Shown: piece by piece, positions 34,518 to 45,539 of the stretch
Numbering within the stretch: position 1 is the first letter of the stretch
How the letters are laid out: each line of letters starts with the position of its first letter
From: Desmodus rotundus
Lineage: Eukaryota > Chordata > Mammalia > Chiroptera > Phyllostomidae
Direction of reading: 5' to 3'
DNA: 64,000 nt
Assembly (NCBI RefSeq): GCF_022682495.2
Contig: NC_071389.1
Coordinates: 14,313,199-14,377,198, forward strand
Program-made: the position numbers and the translations under genes
Notes under the pieces: generated by a model
Told to the model about the DNA's origin: nothing
Databases searched by the model: none
The model's input: only the letters and a program-made list of their open reading frames with translations

Positions 34518-34740
34518 AAACATTTATTTATTTATTTACTTTTAGAGAGAGGGGAAGGGAGGGAGAAAGAGAGGGAGAGAAACATCAGTCAATTGTCTTC
34601 TGCACACCCCCAACCAGAGATGGGCCTGCAACCCAGACAAGTGCCCTAACCAGGAATTTCACTTTGAAATTTCACCCTGAACCAGCAACATTTCACTTTG
34701 CCAGATGATGCCCAACCAACTGAGCCACACCAGTCAGGGT
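34518..34740 (-). mobile_element. VES-type SINE with a 30-bp internal insertion
   Basis: Duplications GAATCTGCAGTCTTT (34503-34517) and GAATCTGCGTTCTTT (34741-34755) bracket it. Inside, GAATTTCACTTTGAAATTTCACC followed by another CATTTCACTTTG shows a small internal duplication where the B box should be. Confidence 0.88.
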
Positions 34741-34902
34741 GAATCTGCGTTCTTTTTTAAAAAGTTATATTTTATTGATTGTAATATTACAGTTTTCCTG
34801 ATTTTTGCCTTTTTGCCCCCCTCCACTCAGCTCCCCCACTGCCTCAAGAAATCCCCCATCATTGTTCATGTTCATGGGTCATGAATATAATAAGTTCTTT
34901 GG

Positions 34903-35102
34903 GCCCTGACTGGTGTGGCTCAGTGGTTGAGCGCCAGCCTGCAAACCAAAGGGTCGCTAGTTTGATTCCCAGTCAGGGCACATGCCTGGGTTGCGGGCCA
35001 GGTTCCCAGTATGGAACACGTGAAAGGCAAACACACATTGATGTTCCTCTTCCTCTCTTTCTCCCTCCCTTCCCCTCTAAAATAAAATCTTAAAAAAAAA
35101 AA
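34903..35102 (+). mobile_element. VES-type SINE nested in the HAL1 3' UTR
   Basis: Perfect duplication AAGTTCTTTGG at 34892-34902 and 35103-35113. The head is GCCCTGACTGGTGTGGCTC and the tail a 12-A run. Confidence 0.94.
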
Positions 35103-35293
35103 AAGTTCTTTGGCTACTCCATTTCCTATACTGTACTTTATTTCCCTGTGGCTATTCTGTAACTACCTATTTGTACTTCTTAATCCCCTCACCTCTTCAC
35201 CCATTCTCCCCCACCCTCTCCCATGGCAATCATCAAAATGGTCCTTGTCTCTGTTCTTCTTGTTTGCTTAATTTGCTTTTTAGATTCAATTGT

Positions 35294-35321
35294 TCATATA
35301 TATATATATATATATATATAT
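35294..35321. repeat. (AT)n microsatellite
   Basis: About 13 uninterrupted AT units within the HAL1 3' UTR. Confidence 0.95.
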
Positions 35322-37539
35322 TTGCCATTTTATTGTTCATAGTTTTGATTTTCTTTTTCTTAGATAGGTCCCTTTAACATTCCATATAATAATGGTTTGG
35401 TGACGATGAACTGCTTTACTTTTTTCTTGTCTGGGAAGCTCTTTATCTACCCTTCAATCTAAATGATAGCTTTGCTGGGTAGAGCAGTCTTGGCTGTAGG
35501 TCCCTGCTTTTCATGACTTTGAATATTTCTTGCCAGTCCCTTCCAGACTGCAAAATTTCTTTTGAGAAATCAGCAGACAGTCTAATGGGAACTCCCCTGT
35601 AGGTGACTAACTTCTTTCCTTTGCTGCTTTTAAGGTTCTCTGTTTATCTTTAATCTTTGGCATTTTAATTATGATGTGTCACAGAGTGGGCCTCTTTGCA
35701 TCCATCTTGTTTGGGACTCTCTGTGCTTCCTGGCTTTGCATGTCTATTTTCTTCACCACATTAGGGAAGTTTTTCTTTCATTATTTTTTCAAACATTTCC
35801 AATTTCTTTCTCTTTCTCTTCTCCTTCTGTCACTCCTATGATATGAATGTTGGACCTCTTGGAGTTGTCCCAGAGGCTTATACTATCCTCATTTTTCAAA
35901 TTCTTTTTTCTTGTTGTTGTTCTGATTGGTTGTTTTTTGGTTCCTTATGTTCCAAGTCATTGATTTGATTCTCAGCTTCATCCACTCTACTGTTGTTTCC
36001 CTATAAATTGTTCTTTATTTCAATTAGTGAATCCTTTGTGTCTGACTGGATCTTTTTTATTCTGTCTAGGTCCTCACTAGGTTCTTTGAGCATCCTTATA
36101 ACCAGAGTTTTGAACTCTGCATCTTCTAATTTGCTTCATTTCATTTAGCTCTTTTTCTGTTTTGATCCGTTCTTTTGTTTGGACCATGTTTCTTTGTCTC
36201 CTTGTTCTGGCAGCCTCCCTGTGTTTGTTTCTATGTATTAGGTAGAGCTGCTTTGACTCTTGACACTGTTTTGGTTGTGTGGCCTAATGTAGTAGGTGTC
36301 CTGTAGGGTCCAGTGGCACAGCCTCCCCTATCACTCAATTGAGTACTCCAGGTGCACCCTTCGTGTGGGCTGAGTGCACCCTCTTCTTGTAGTTGAGCCT
36401 TGGTTGCTGTTGGCAGGTCCATGGGAGGGATTTACCCAGGCCAGTCAGCTGCAAGGACTGGCTGTGACCACTGAATACCAACCTCCACCCTCCGTGGAGG
36501 ATCAGCTGTGCAGAGGCAGGGTGGTGGTGCTCCAACGTGGTCTGTAGCTGTCCACTGGGTGCACTGGCCCTGGGGGTTCCTGGGTAGTGCAGGCCAAGGT
36601 CAGCCCCCACCTATGTTTTGCCTGGGGCACCCTGCCTGAGCTACAAAGCCATCTGAGAAGGCTGCTACTTGTGCTGGGCTTGGAGCTTCCCAGGTGAAGC
36701 CAAGCTGTAAATCTAGGCTGGCTGCTGCTAGTGCCTGGGACTGGGGCTCACGAAGGCCAGCTGTTGGTTGTTTGATAGGGTTTAGGAAGTTGTGAATCAA
36801 GAGTCAAGACCAGCCATTCATATGGAAAAGCAACTTGGGTGGACCTGTAAATTGGGTGGGGCAGAGTCTTTGGGGATCCCCAAGGTGGGTCAAACAATGT
36901 TAGCCAGGTTGATGGAGTCTCAGATATGGCATGAGCTTGATGGCTCTGTGGGGGGAGGGTTTAGAAAAGGGACAATAGCCTCTGTTGCCGTGATGGCAGA
37001 CACTTCGGTTCCTCCCTGTATACCACTGGTGCCTTTCAAACTGCTACCCTGGTGCTGGAGCTCAGAGGGAGTGAGTCTGTGTGGGTGAGTCTGTGTGTAG
37101 GTGTTTTAAGAGGAATTGTTGCGGCTCCAGAATTTCTTCCACTGTAAATCCCTACTGGTCTTTGTAGTCAGAAGTTGTGGGGACTTATCTTCCTGGCACT
37201 GGAACCCTGGGCAGGGCGGCCTGGTGTAGAGCTGGGACTCCTCGCTCCTGAGATATCCCTCCTGAATCTTTATCCACCACACATGGGTGTGGGACCAGCC
37301 TGTTCTGCGCCTGCTCCCCGCTTACCAGTCTGGATGGATGTGGTTTCTTTAATTCTGTAGTTGCCAGACTTCCATTCAACTTGATTTCATAGTTGTCAGA
37401 TTTCCATTCAGTTTAATTTCTGATGGTTCTGAGTGAAGGTTGGTCTGTATTTTAGTTGTAATTTTGATGTGGTTGTTCAAAGAGGTGAGCCATGTCTGCC
37501 TCTGCTGCCATCATGACCAGAAGTGCAGCTGAATATGCA

Positions 37540-38360
37540 CCCTTAACAAGTTTCCAGGTGATGCTACTTGTCCCTGGACATACCTTGGGTAGCACTGGAC
37601 AAGATGATGGGTAAGGGCCCTTCCTGCTCCATTGGTCCAGGATCTCCAAGTCCCTTGAGTACCCTGGGCAGAGCTGACAGGGCCCACACAGGAAGTCTGC
37701 TGTCTCTTTCTCCAGGGAGGACTAGGTACATCTGCAGGGGAGGTCCAGGAGCTGGTTTTCTGAGTTCCCTGCGGTCAGCCAGCCTCACCAGCCCTTGTAC
37801 TGTGAGGCACTGCCCTCTACTGGACGCATCTGCTCCGTGCTGGACCCGGAGCAAGGCCATAGTTCAGGGCTAATTGAAGGAAGAACATTCCTGGGTGGTC
37901 CTTCCAATCAGACCCTGGGGGGGAAGTAGCCTTTGTAAGAACGGGCCATCTAACCCCTTGGGATGACTCAGTCTCCACTGTGGATACTGGCACCTGAATT
38001 TACCTGGGACTGTGAGAAGGAAGTGCCCCCGCAAGCACGTGCGATGACCTCCTTTCACCAGGTCGCTGCTGTTTTCTGCTTTTAAAAACCTGACACACAG
38101 TTATCATAATTAACTAAATGCCAGTGTTGGTGGTGGTATTTATATGGACGAGGATTTGTGTATCTTTACAAGTTTTCACTGTAGGCACCCGTTTTAGATG
38201 CTGTGTTCTGTTTTGTGTCAAAAACATGGTGATTCACTTATCAAATTAGGGAAACACCCAAAAGAAACCAGTAGTGACGTTGGCAAGCATATGATGAAAC
38301 GACACGCTTTCTATACACGTCACGGGAGTTGTTAAAAACCCTAACTCCCACCGTTGAAAG
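37540..38360. other. Unassigned, no gene seen
   Basis: Unique-looking sequence; opposing open frames at 37564-37873 shadow each other and resemble nothing known. Confidence 0.35.
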
Positions 38361-38365
38361 TCTTT

Positions 38366-38505
38366 TTGTTAAGATAATTTTTAAATTTTTCAATTACAGT
38401 TGACACACAATATCATGTTTGTTTCCGGTGCACAACTTGTGATTAGACGTTTACATGTCTTATGTAATGATCACCCTAATAACCCCGGTATCCATCTGAC
38501 GCCAC
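38366..38505 (-). mobile_element. Old L1 3' end, left piece
   Basis: CAATTACAGTTGACACACAATATC to GGTATCCATCTGACGCCAC is the reversed 3' end of an ancient L1. It stops where the candidate LTR begins and resumes at 39089. Confidence 0.7.
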
Positions 38506-39088
38506 TGTGGGGGCTCCTACAGTATCAGTAGTTTTCCTCCCACCTTCTAAGTGCTTCTTGGCTGGGCTACTAACCAAATGAACAGAGACAGGTTAACAGG
38601 AAAAATCAGTTTCAAGCAGGTGCATGGGGGGTTCACAGAGGTGTGACCCTTCCGTGCAAGTTCCAAAGACAGTGAGGCAACATGGGGCATGTGAGACCAT
38701 CCGGACGATGGGGAAGGGGGAGCTGGGTGTTAGAGTTCACACGCGAGAACAGGCAAGTTGCCTGCAGCTGAGGAAGAGCAGACTAATTCTACACAAGGCA
38801 GGCTAATTCTCGCTAGGCGACTCAGAAACCATGGAACTTAGGAGGGTCCAGCCAACAGACCCTGCCGAAGCCCTCTCCTTGACCATGATTCATTCAAATC
38901 AGGCTGAGGCGACATCCTGAACTCTCCTTCCTGAAGCGGTATTCTCTGAATCTCTTGGACAGGAAAGGTGGGATGGTCAAAAGTTCTTTCCGAGTCTGGT
39001 TCTTTCTGAGTCTTAAAGAGGAACTTTTGGGGATGAATATCCCCTAAAGCAGCTTCGGGGTGGCAGAGTTTTGGTCCCTCACCAGACA
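38506..39088. mobile_element. Candidate 583-bp solo LTR splitting an old L1
   Basis: The L1 3' end is cleanly interrupted between GACGCCAC and GTTATTACAATATT. The inserted block begins with TG and ends with CA. It contains GAACAGAGACAGGTTAACAGG, which resembles CAACAGATTAACAGG in the element at 57640. Size, ends and precise excision from the L1 fit a solo LTR; the family is not established and no matching target duplication is visible. Confidence 0.5.
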
Positions 39089-39190
39089 GTTATTACAATA
39101 TTATTGACTCTATTCCCCATGCTGTTTTACATTCCTATCACTATTCTGTAGCTACCAATTTGCACTTCTTAATCCCTTTGTCACCATTGG
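39089..39190 (-). mobile_element. Old L1 3' end, right piece
   Basis: GTTATTACAATATTATTGACTC, then CTGTAGCTACCAATTTGCAC, continue the L1 from 38366. Confidence 0.68.
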
Positions 39191-39239
39191 TATTTAATGA
39201 ATTATTAATAGGAAAGGGAAGCAGAGGGGACTAGACATT

Positions 39240-39860
39240 GAGTTTAATAAAATGGGGAGCATGAGCCCGTTTGCATCACCAGGAAGGTACAGTTGTATAC
39301 CTGGGGGTTGCAGCATTATTCCTCCAAGGGCATTCACGCTCCTCCCTTCCTCCCTGGGGTTGCAGGGGGAGGTACTGGACCACAGAGGCCTGTCAGTCTC
39401 ACTAGGGGGTGTGGACCCATTCCCACAAAACTCGGGAAGTTGATTGATCATCTTGAGAAAGCACCTGGTCCATCCTACACTCAAACTCCTGGTTATAACC
39501 CTAGGGGAACAAAAAGGTCTCTCTCTCTGTCTCTGTCTCTAGCTCTGGCTCAGGACCTGCACTCTCTCCATGCACTTGCCTGTCCTCTCTCCATAGCCAC
39601 ATGGCCTTAGCAGCCACATAGCCCATGGCCATGGGGACTCCACACGCAGGCCCCAGGAGGGAGCCTGAACACCACAGCACAGCCATGGACTGCAGCTGGA
39701 AGCACACACTAAGCTCATCGGGTGCTGGGCTGTGCTTTAATGTGGAGCAGACACTCTGGGCAGTGGCCTTCGTCCTCGCCCTACTGAAGCCAAGATGTTT
39801 GGTGAGGTCACTCAAGTTTTATTTGGGAGGTAAATTGGAGTTAGGAGACTTGATGAGCAT
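39240..39860. other. Unassigned, no gene seen
   Basis: Contains a short (CT)n run at about 39519-39545 (TCTCTCTCTCTGTCTCTGTCTC) but no recognised element or exon. Confidence 0.35.
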
Positions 39861-39864
39861 TAAT

Positions 39865-39965
39865 ACTAATCCTCAGGCAATGCTATCGTCAAGCCGTGCA
39901 GACCTTGGATGAGTCACTTCTCCTCTCTGGGCCTCAGGCTCCTCCTCTGAAAAATGAGACCATTG
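39865..39965 (+). mobile_element. MIR SINE fragment
   Basis: CTTGGATGAGTCACTTCTCC, then CTGGGCCTCAGGCTCCTCCTCTG, are MIR-like. Confidence 0.5.
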
Positions 39966-39969
39966 GGTT

Positions 39970-40855
39970 TCCAGGAATGGCAGATAGATTTTTTTTCCTT
40001 GATGGCCGAGTCTGCTATTCTGGTGATTGTTGCCGGGGAATAGTGTTGAGAAGGATTCTGAAGCTGAGTCTAAGCTCAGTGGGAAAAAGGGTCATGATTG
40101 ATTAATGAGGTGAGCTGTGGTAGAAGAGGGGCCGCAGTAGTTTGCGTGCAAGGTTTTGGCATCCCTGGAATATAGTTCTTAAAGCTTTGGGGGGTCATGG
40201 TCTCCTTTAAGAAAACCAATGGAATTTAAGGCAAGAATTACAAACAGCACTGTGTGGGGGCAGGTAAAGAACCAGGTGTGTGACGTCAGAGAGCCCGTGC
40301 CCTGCCTAAAGGAGGCACTGTCTCTCAGCGCTGCTGATGGCTCCTTATGGAAATGAGCTTAAGTGGCCAAACCACACGAGTGTTCCAGAAAAGCCAAAAA
40401 TCTGGATTTGATGTTTTAATCAAACAGTAGGAGGAACAAACAACACATGTCTGCAGGCTGGATGTATCCCCTGGGCCTCCAGTTCGCAGCCTCCCCTAAG
40501 GGCCCTTCTGGTTCTGGCATTTCTGCTGTTGCCCCTTTCTCTCCCTCGCCTGCCCCTGACAGATAGGGTTACTGGAAACTTCTCCAGGGGACTGCCTCCC
40601 CAAGGGTGCCTATTCTTCCCTTTTCCAAAGAATGCCTTTGTATTTCAAAGAAGGGAACTTCATTCACAGCTACCCTTGAAATCCATCTGACCCAACCGTT
40701 GCTATTTGTTTGACATTTTCTTTCTGATTAGGAAAGTAAACAGAAGTAACAATGGCCGTGTGTGTGCCAACTTAATAAAAGAGAGGCAGAAGAAGACCTA
40801 GCTGGCTAGGATTTTTTCCGTCAAGATAGAATTTTTTTTAACATAGCACGAAGTA
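39970..40855. other. Unique stretch with a perfect CRE motif
   Basis: No gene or young repeat is seen. TGACGTCA, the full cAMP-response palindrome, occurs at 40281-40288. Confidence 0.4.
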
Positions 40856-40859
40856 CACT

Positions 40860-41112
40860 TTATTTTATTATTTGATCATTTTTTCATTTTTTAAATTACA
40901 GTCTACTTTCAATATTATTCTGTAGTGGTTTCAGGGGTACAGCATAGTGGTTAGACAATCATATACTTTACAAAACGTTCCCCCTGAGACTTCCACCACC
41001 CGGCACCACACACAGATATTGCAGTACTGACTATATTCCCTAGGCTGTACCACGACTATTCCCTGTGAGCATTTGTAGTTACAGTTTGCACTTTATAACA
41101 CACTATTATTTT
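40860..41112 (-). mobile_element. Old L1 3' end fragment
   Basis: TTTTTAAATTACAGTCTACTTTC, GACTATATTCCCTAGGCTGTACC and AGTTACAGTTTGCAC are reversed L1 3' sequence. Confidence 0.65.
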
Positions 41113-41114
41113 GT

Positions 41115-42105
41115 ACATTAGAAAACACCTAAACACATGAAACAGTACAGCATATTCGACAAGGGTCCATTTAAAGTCAAGGACACTTAGTGATCCAAGA
41201 GGTGCCCAGGGGGTCGCCATTGGGGGGGGCGGGTAGGGTGGGAGAAAAGGTGTGGAAAGAGACTCATTACGTCAATGAGTCTGTTAGAGTAGGCAGTCAG
41301 CGAGTCAGGTACTAACAAGAGAGAAGGGGACAGCCGGGGCAGTCCTTTGGTTTTGCTCCAATAAATCTTAATGCTACACCTCGTCTTTCTGTGTATTGGC
41401 TCCTGGAAATGCTTTTATTGTGACTCCAAGGAAGAATCCTATTTCCACCAGCAATAAATACGTTCCCCTCTTCCTCAACTACCTGTAAGTTTCCTACTTC
41501 CTTTAAAATCTCAAAGACCTACCCCTCTTTTTCCTTCATCCAAAATAGCATATACATTTTATCTGTCTTTGAAATTTTTCATGCTTAAGTGAATTCCTCA
41601 TGCACATGTATTAAAATTGGACTTTCTCCTGTTAATGTCTGTTACTTTGGTTATTAGCCCAGCTAGAAGAACTTAGAAAGTGAACAAAAGAGTTTTACTT
41701 TTTAGCCCCCAGAATGCCCGCGGGGGCCATGGGGAAGAGGGATGGCGGAAGAGGTGAATTAGAGGGTGGATCCTCAGGGTCTGACTTTGGAGCCAAACCC
41801 TGGGCTCTGGTGCCCAGGCCAAGCACGTGGGCTTTCTGACCCGGTCTTTGCTTCTGTGTCACAGCTGAGCTGCGGTGGTAAACAATCAACTCTATAAATA
41901 ACAGTGTGGGCAGGGGCTGAGGGCAGATCTGAGCCTGCCAGGCTCAGGCACCAGAGCGAGAGTTTAATAATAGCCTTGGCTCTCACCGTTGAGCTCAGAC
42001 AGTAATGCAAGCAAAGACAGACAACGTCCAGGCTCCAAAACGGGCAACGCAGTAGCAGAGGGTTGGGTTTGGATTTCCAGGCTGGGTTCTGGCCACGCGG
42101 AGCAG
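41115..42105. other. Unassigned; possible LTR-like piece with a palindrome
   Basis: A perfect inverted repeat GACTCATT-ACGTC-AATGAGTC is at 41261-41281. CTCCAATAAATCTTAATGC at about 41358 could be an LTR polyadenylation region. Nothing can be named with confidence. Confidence 0.3.
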
Positions 42106-42109
42106 CACA

Positions 42110-42262
42110 GCAGATGGTTAAGTGTCTCGGCTCTGAAGCCTGAGGGACCTGGTCCTCTGTTCCCAGGTCTGCCACTGAATAGCTGTGTGACCTTGGTCAA
42201 GTCACTTAATAGCCTTGAACCTCAGCTTTTCCTTGTACTAATACTACCTGGCAAGTAAGTGT
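42110..42262 (+). mobile_element. MIR SINE
   Basis: GGTTAAGTGTCTCGGCTCTGAAGC, TAGCTGTGTGACCTTGGTCAAG; one of the best-preserved MIR copies in the window. Confidence 0.8.
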
Positions 42263-42414
42263 GAAAAAAATTGACAGCACCATGTAAACATCAGGAAAAA
42301 GCGTGAACACAAGAGAATAAATAAGTGTAAATAAGAGAGATACAGATGCTGTCACTGATGAAGATTCTCCCCGAACTATAGGTGGGCTCCTCTGCACTCT
42401 CTTCTTAACTAGGC

Positions 42415-42780
42415 CTTGATCTTGGCCTCTGTCCTGTACTAGACCTGCCAAGCCCGGTCTTAGCGAAGAACCAGGTTACGTCCTCCCCCCCTACTGATAT
42501 CTGGTCAAATCCTGATCCTCCACTTTCCACGTCCAAGTCCTCGGCCTGCTTTTAGCGAGCATCCTGCTGGCTAAATTCCCTTACAATCCCTTACCCCGGG
42601 ATGTCTCTTCTCAGTGACTTCCCGCCCACAGACCCCTCCTCCTGCTCCTTGGCTGTGAACCCCCGGCCGTCTTTGCTGTATTGGGAGTGGAGCTGCACTT
42701 CTCCCTGCTATTGCAATGTTCTTGAATAAAGTCTTTCTTACTGTTTTGACAAGTGTCAGAATACCTTTTTTTTAACATCC
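42415..42780 (+). mobile_element. Candidate solo ERV LTR
   Basis: The stretch ends with CTTGAATAAAGTCTTTCTTACTG and shares GTCTTTCTTACTG-type and AGCATCCTGCTGGCTAAATTCCC-type text with the copy at 45060. The polyadenylation signal AATAAA is at about 42725. No retroviral genes adjoin it. Confidence 0.5.
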
Positions 42781-42849
42781 TCGATCTGGACAAAAAATAT
42801 AAACATTAACCCAAGAGGAACCAGTATCAGGCAGTAAACCCTGCGCTCC

Positions 42850-43135
42850 TGCTGTAAACTCCGTGCAACCCCTGTACTCGGCACAGATGTCTCACCCAGG
42901 GTCGGCCCTCGACAAGCATTTGTTGCATCAATAAATACAGAGTGTCTCCTGACGGTAAAAATAATAGGGACCACAGTGTGTAAGAGCTAGTCCCTCTGTC
43001 TCCTCAGCTTGGGAAGGTGGGGTTGTTTGCAGAGCACTGGGAGTCAGGAAATGGGCATTTGGTCTCCAGTCGGTCGGCCCTTGCCCTCCCTGTGAGCTCT
43101 GGCCTCCTCATCTGTGAAATGGATGGGCTGGGTTT
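42850..43135 (+). mobile_element. L2 3' end followed by a MIR
   Basis: CTCGACAAGCATTTGTTGCATC at about 42850-42950 is an L2 3' end. GAGCACTGGGAGTCAGGAAATG and CCTCATCTGTGAAATGG at about 43020-43130 are MIR. Confidence 0.6.
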
Positions 43136-43334
43136 GATAAGAGATTAAAAAAGAACACTTTTTTAAAAAACTGCAATTCGTGAAAAACTCATTTTACCTC
43201 ATGAGCCAGTATATTTCTGATACTTACATGCTTCATTTAAGATTGCAACATCAATCTGATGAAACAGTAATAACCCTTTCTGTATCGATATGCTCCTAAT
43301 ATATTCTATTTCACTTTTAAAAATGCTCTTTGTA

Positions 43335-43553
43335 GCCTTGGCTGGTGTGGCTCAGTGGATTGAGTGCTGGCCTGGGAACCAAAAAGTCGCTGGTTTGATT
43401 CTTGGTCGGGACACATGCCTGGGTTGTGGGCCAGGTCCCCAGCTGGGGGCGTGTGAGAGGCAACGGATCAATGTATCTCTCCGACATCAGTGTTTCTCTC
43501 CCTCTCTTTCTCCCTCCCTCCCCCTCTCTCTAAATAAATAAATAAAATCTAAA
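43335..43553 (+). mobile_element. VES-type SINE
   Basis: The head is GCCTTGGCTGGTGTGGCTC, the B-box region is GGTTTGATTC, and the tail is AAATAAATAAATAAAATCT. Confidence 0.93.
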
Positions 43554-43554
43554 A

Positions 43555-44470
43555 ACAAACAAACCCTAGAAACTGCAAAAGAAAAAGATTGACAGATTTA
43601 AAACAATGATATTTGTAGCCAAAGAAACAATTTTTATCGCCCACTGATGGGTCACAAACTGAAATTTGAAAAACACTTGTTAGAGAGCCTCCTGTCCAGG
43701 TTTGGAATTCCAATCTGCCCGCATACTTCTGCCTCCACATCTCTGGTGATGCAGTTCTGCTGGGCTGCCAGCCCTCTCTCTGCCTCCTGCTTATCTGTTT
43801 GATCTTGTCTGTTTCTAGGCTTCCCAAAATCCTTCTACAGGAATTCTTCCCGGCTGCTTTGTTAAGTCCCACTTCTCAATCTGTTTTTTTTTTTTTCCTT
43901 AAATGGCCATGTCTGTCAATTAGCTGGTGGGTATTTATTTGTCTAGACTTATGTGTGTAGAACTGGGCTTGGGACTATGGAAAAGCCAAAAAGGCATTTA
44001 AGACACGTTCAGGGACTGGGCGCTGAGCTGGAGTGATCAGCCCCAGAGCACAAGGGGGTGACACAGCCTCCAGTCCCCAGCGGACAGCACTCAGAGAAGA
44101 GGAGGCAGGGCAGAGACCGTGAGGGCTGAGGACAAAACAAGCCAAGTGCAGGGGAGGGGCAGGAAGAACTACCCCTAAACAAAGAGGAGCTGCCCTCCCA
44201 CGCTCCAGATCGGGGGTCTAGGGAAACGGGTCAGAGGGTGGCGCTTCCTGCCGCCTGACTGGCTGGGTCCCTGGTGATTGAGCAACTCCGGGGTGGGGTC
44301 GGCAGCTGCAGTTTCCTGTCTGGGCAGATGCCAAAGTGTCCAAGTGGCTGCACACATCTGACCTAGACGCTCCTGACCTCAGAAACTGGGGTTGGGTTTC
44401 CCGTGAACCTTACGGAAAAGAAAGTTGACTGAACTATTACATGGTTTTATTTATTTTTGAAATTATTTCA
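43555..44470. other. Unassigned, no gene seen
   Basis: Mixed AT-rich then GC-rich unique sequence. Open frames at 43549-43872 and 44175-44357 (minus) have no recognisable product. Confidence 0.35.
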
Positions 44471-44472
44471 TT

Positions 44473-44785
44473 TGTTTTTTAAAAGATTTATTTCTTTTTA
44501 GAGAGAGGGGAAGGGAGGGAGAAACAGGGAGAGAAACATTTATGTGTGAAAGGAACATCGATTGGTTGCCTCTCACAGGTCCCCAACTGGGGACCTAGCC
44601 CGCAACCCAAGCACGTACCCTGACCAGGAATTGAACCGGGGACCTTTCAGTTGGCAGGACAACACCCAACCCACTGAGCCACAACAGTCAGGGCTGTTGG
44701 TTGCTTCTTGCTGGCTAGGGATCGAACCTGCAACCTTGGCATATCAGGATGATGCTCTAACCAACTGAGCTCCCCAGCCAGGGCT
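44473..44785 (-). mobile_element. Two adjacent SINEs: a VES copy and a second head fragment
   Basis: A complete VES copy at 44473-44695 ends CCACTGAGCCACAACAGTCAGGGC. It is followed directly by a 90-bp head-only piece at 44697-44785 of the CCAACTGAGC subfamily (GGGATCGAACCTGCAACC, GATGCTCTAACCAACTGAGC). Confidence 0.88.
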
Positions 44786-44789
44786 ATTT

Positions 44790-44990
44790 TACTTATTTTA
44801 ATTAAAGTACAGTTGACATATAATATTATATTAGTTTCAGGTGTACCACACAGTGATTTGACGTTTATATACCTTGCAATTGGTCACCCCGCTAAGTCTT
44901 ATGACCATCTGTCACCACGCAAAGTTGTTTCGACATCATTAACTATATTCCCTGTGCTGTACATTTCATCCCCTGTGTCATGGTTTTATT
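44790..44990 (-). mobile_element. Old L1 3' end fragment
   Basis: AGTACAGTTGACATATAATATT, TTTCAGGTGTACCACACAGTG and TATTCCCTGTGCTGTACATTTC are a typical reversed L1 3' end. Confidence 0.78.
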
Positions 44991-45003
44991 TATTTATTAC
45001 TCG

Positions 45004-45026
45004 TTCATTCATTCATTCATTCATTT
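45004..45026. repeat. (TTCA)n microsatellite
   Basis: Five and a half TTCA units at the edge of the old L1 fragment. Confidence 0.9.
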
Positions 45027-45059
45027 TATTGCATGGTTTTCAATTGTAGACTGAGGAGC

Positions 45060-45535
45060 AACAAAGCTTTTCTCCTTAGCCAAATTCTACGTAGGCTGCC
45101 TTGGTCTTTTCAATTAAGCCTCGATTTTTGGATTATCATTCTTGTCTCTGCATTGCCCAGTTTTAACAAAAAATCCTGCTAGGTTGGTTTAGCCAGAATC
45201 CCCCATCCTCGATGTCTGATCACCACTGATATCTAATTGAGTTTCTCAGCATCCCCCTTGCTCCCCAGGGGATGTCTGATCACCCTGGCCTGCCTTCAGC
45301 AGGAATCCTGGTAGGTTAGTTTAGCCAGAATCCCCCTCACTCCTGATGTTTCTTCTTAGTAATTGTCCATCCTCTGACCTCCCACCTGGCTCCTGGGCTA
45401 TACATTTCCACTTGCCTGTCCTGTATTCGGAGTTGGGTCCAATCTCTCTCTCACTGCAAAACCCCATTGCGACAGTCCCTACAGTCTCTCTTACTGTCTT
45501 CACCAACAGTCATGAGTAATTTTTCCTTCGACAAT
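45060..45535 (+). mobile_element. Candidate solo ERV LTR with internal tandem units
   Basis: Two diverged repeats occur within it: TCCTGCTAGGTTGGTTTAGCC (about 45173) and TCCTGGTAGGTTAGTTTAGCC (about 45307), each followed by AGAATCCCCC. The end TCTTACTGTCTTCACCAACAG resembles the end of the 42415 element. Such enhancer-like duplications are common in gamma-type LTRs. No retroviral genes are present. Confidence 0.5.
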
Positions 45536-45539
45536 AGCT

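Larger units (their letters stand above)
34758..37525 (-). mobile_element. Long HAL1-like half-LINE with a SINE inside
   Basis: Read on minus, it starts near CTGGTCATGATGGCAGCAGAGG (about 37516-37495). It has a long GC-rich 5' UTR (about 37500-36200), then a heavily mutated ORF1 (about 36150-35380) and an AT-richer 3' UTR ending at about 34760. No ORF2 is present. About 2.57 kb remains once the nested SINE is removed. The 5' UTR differs from that of the 17.8-kb copy, so the two belong to different subfamilies. Confidence 0.8.
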
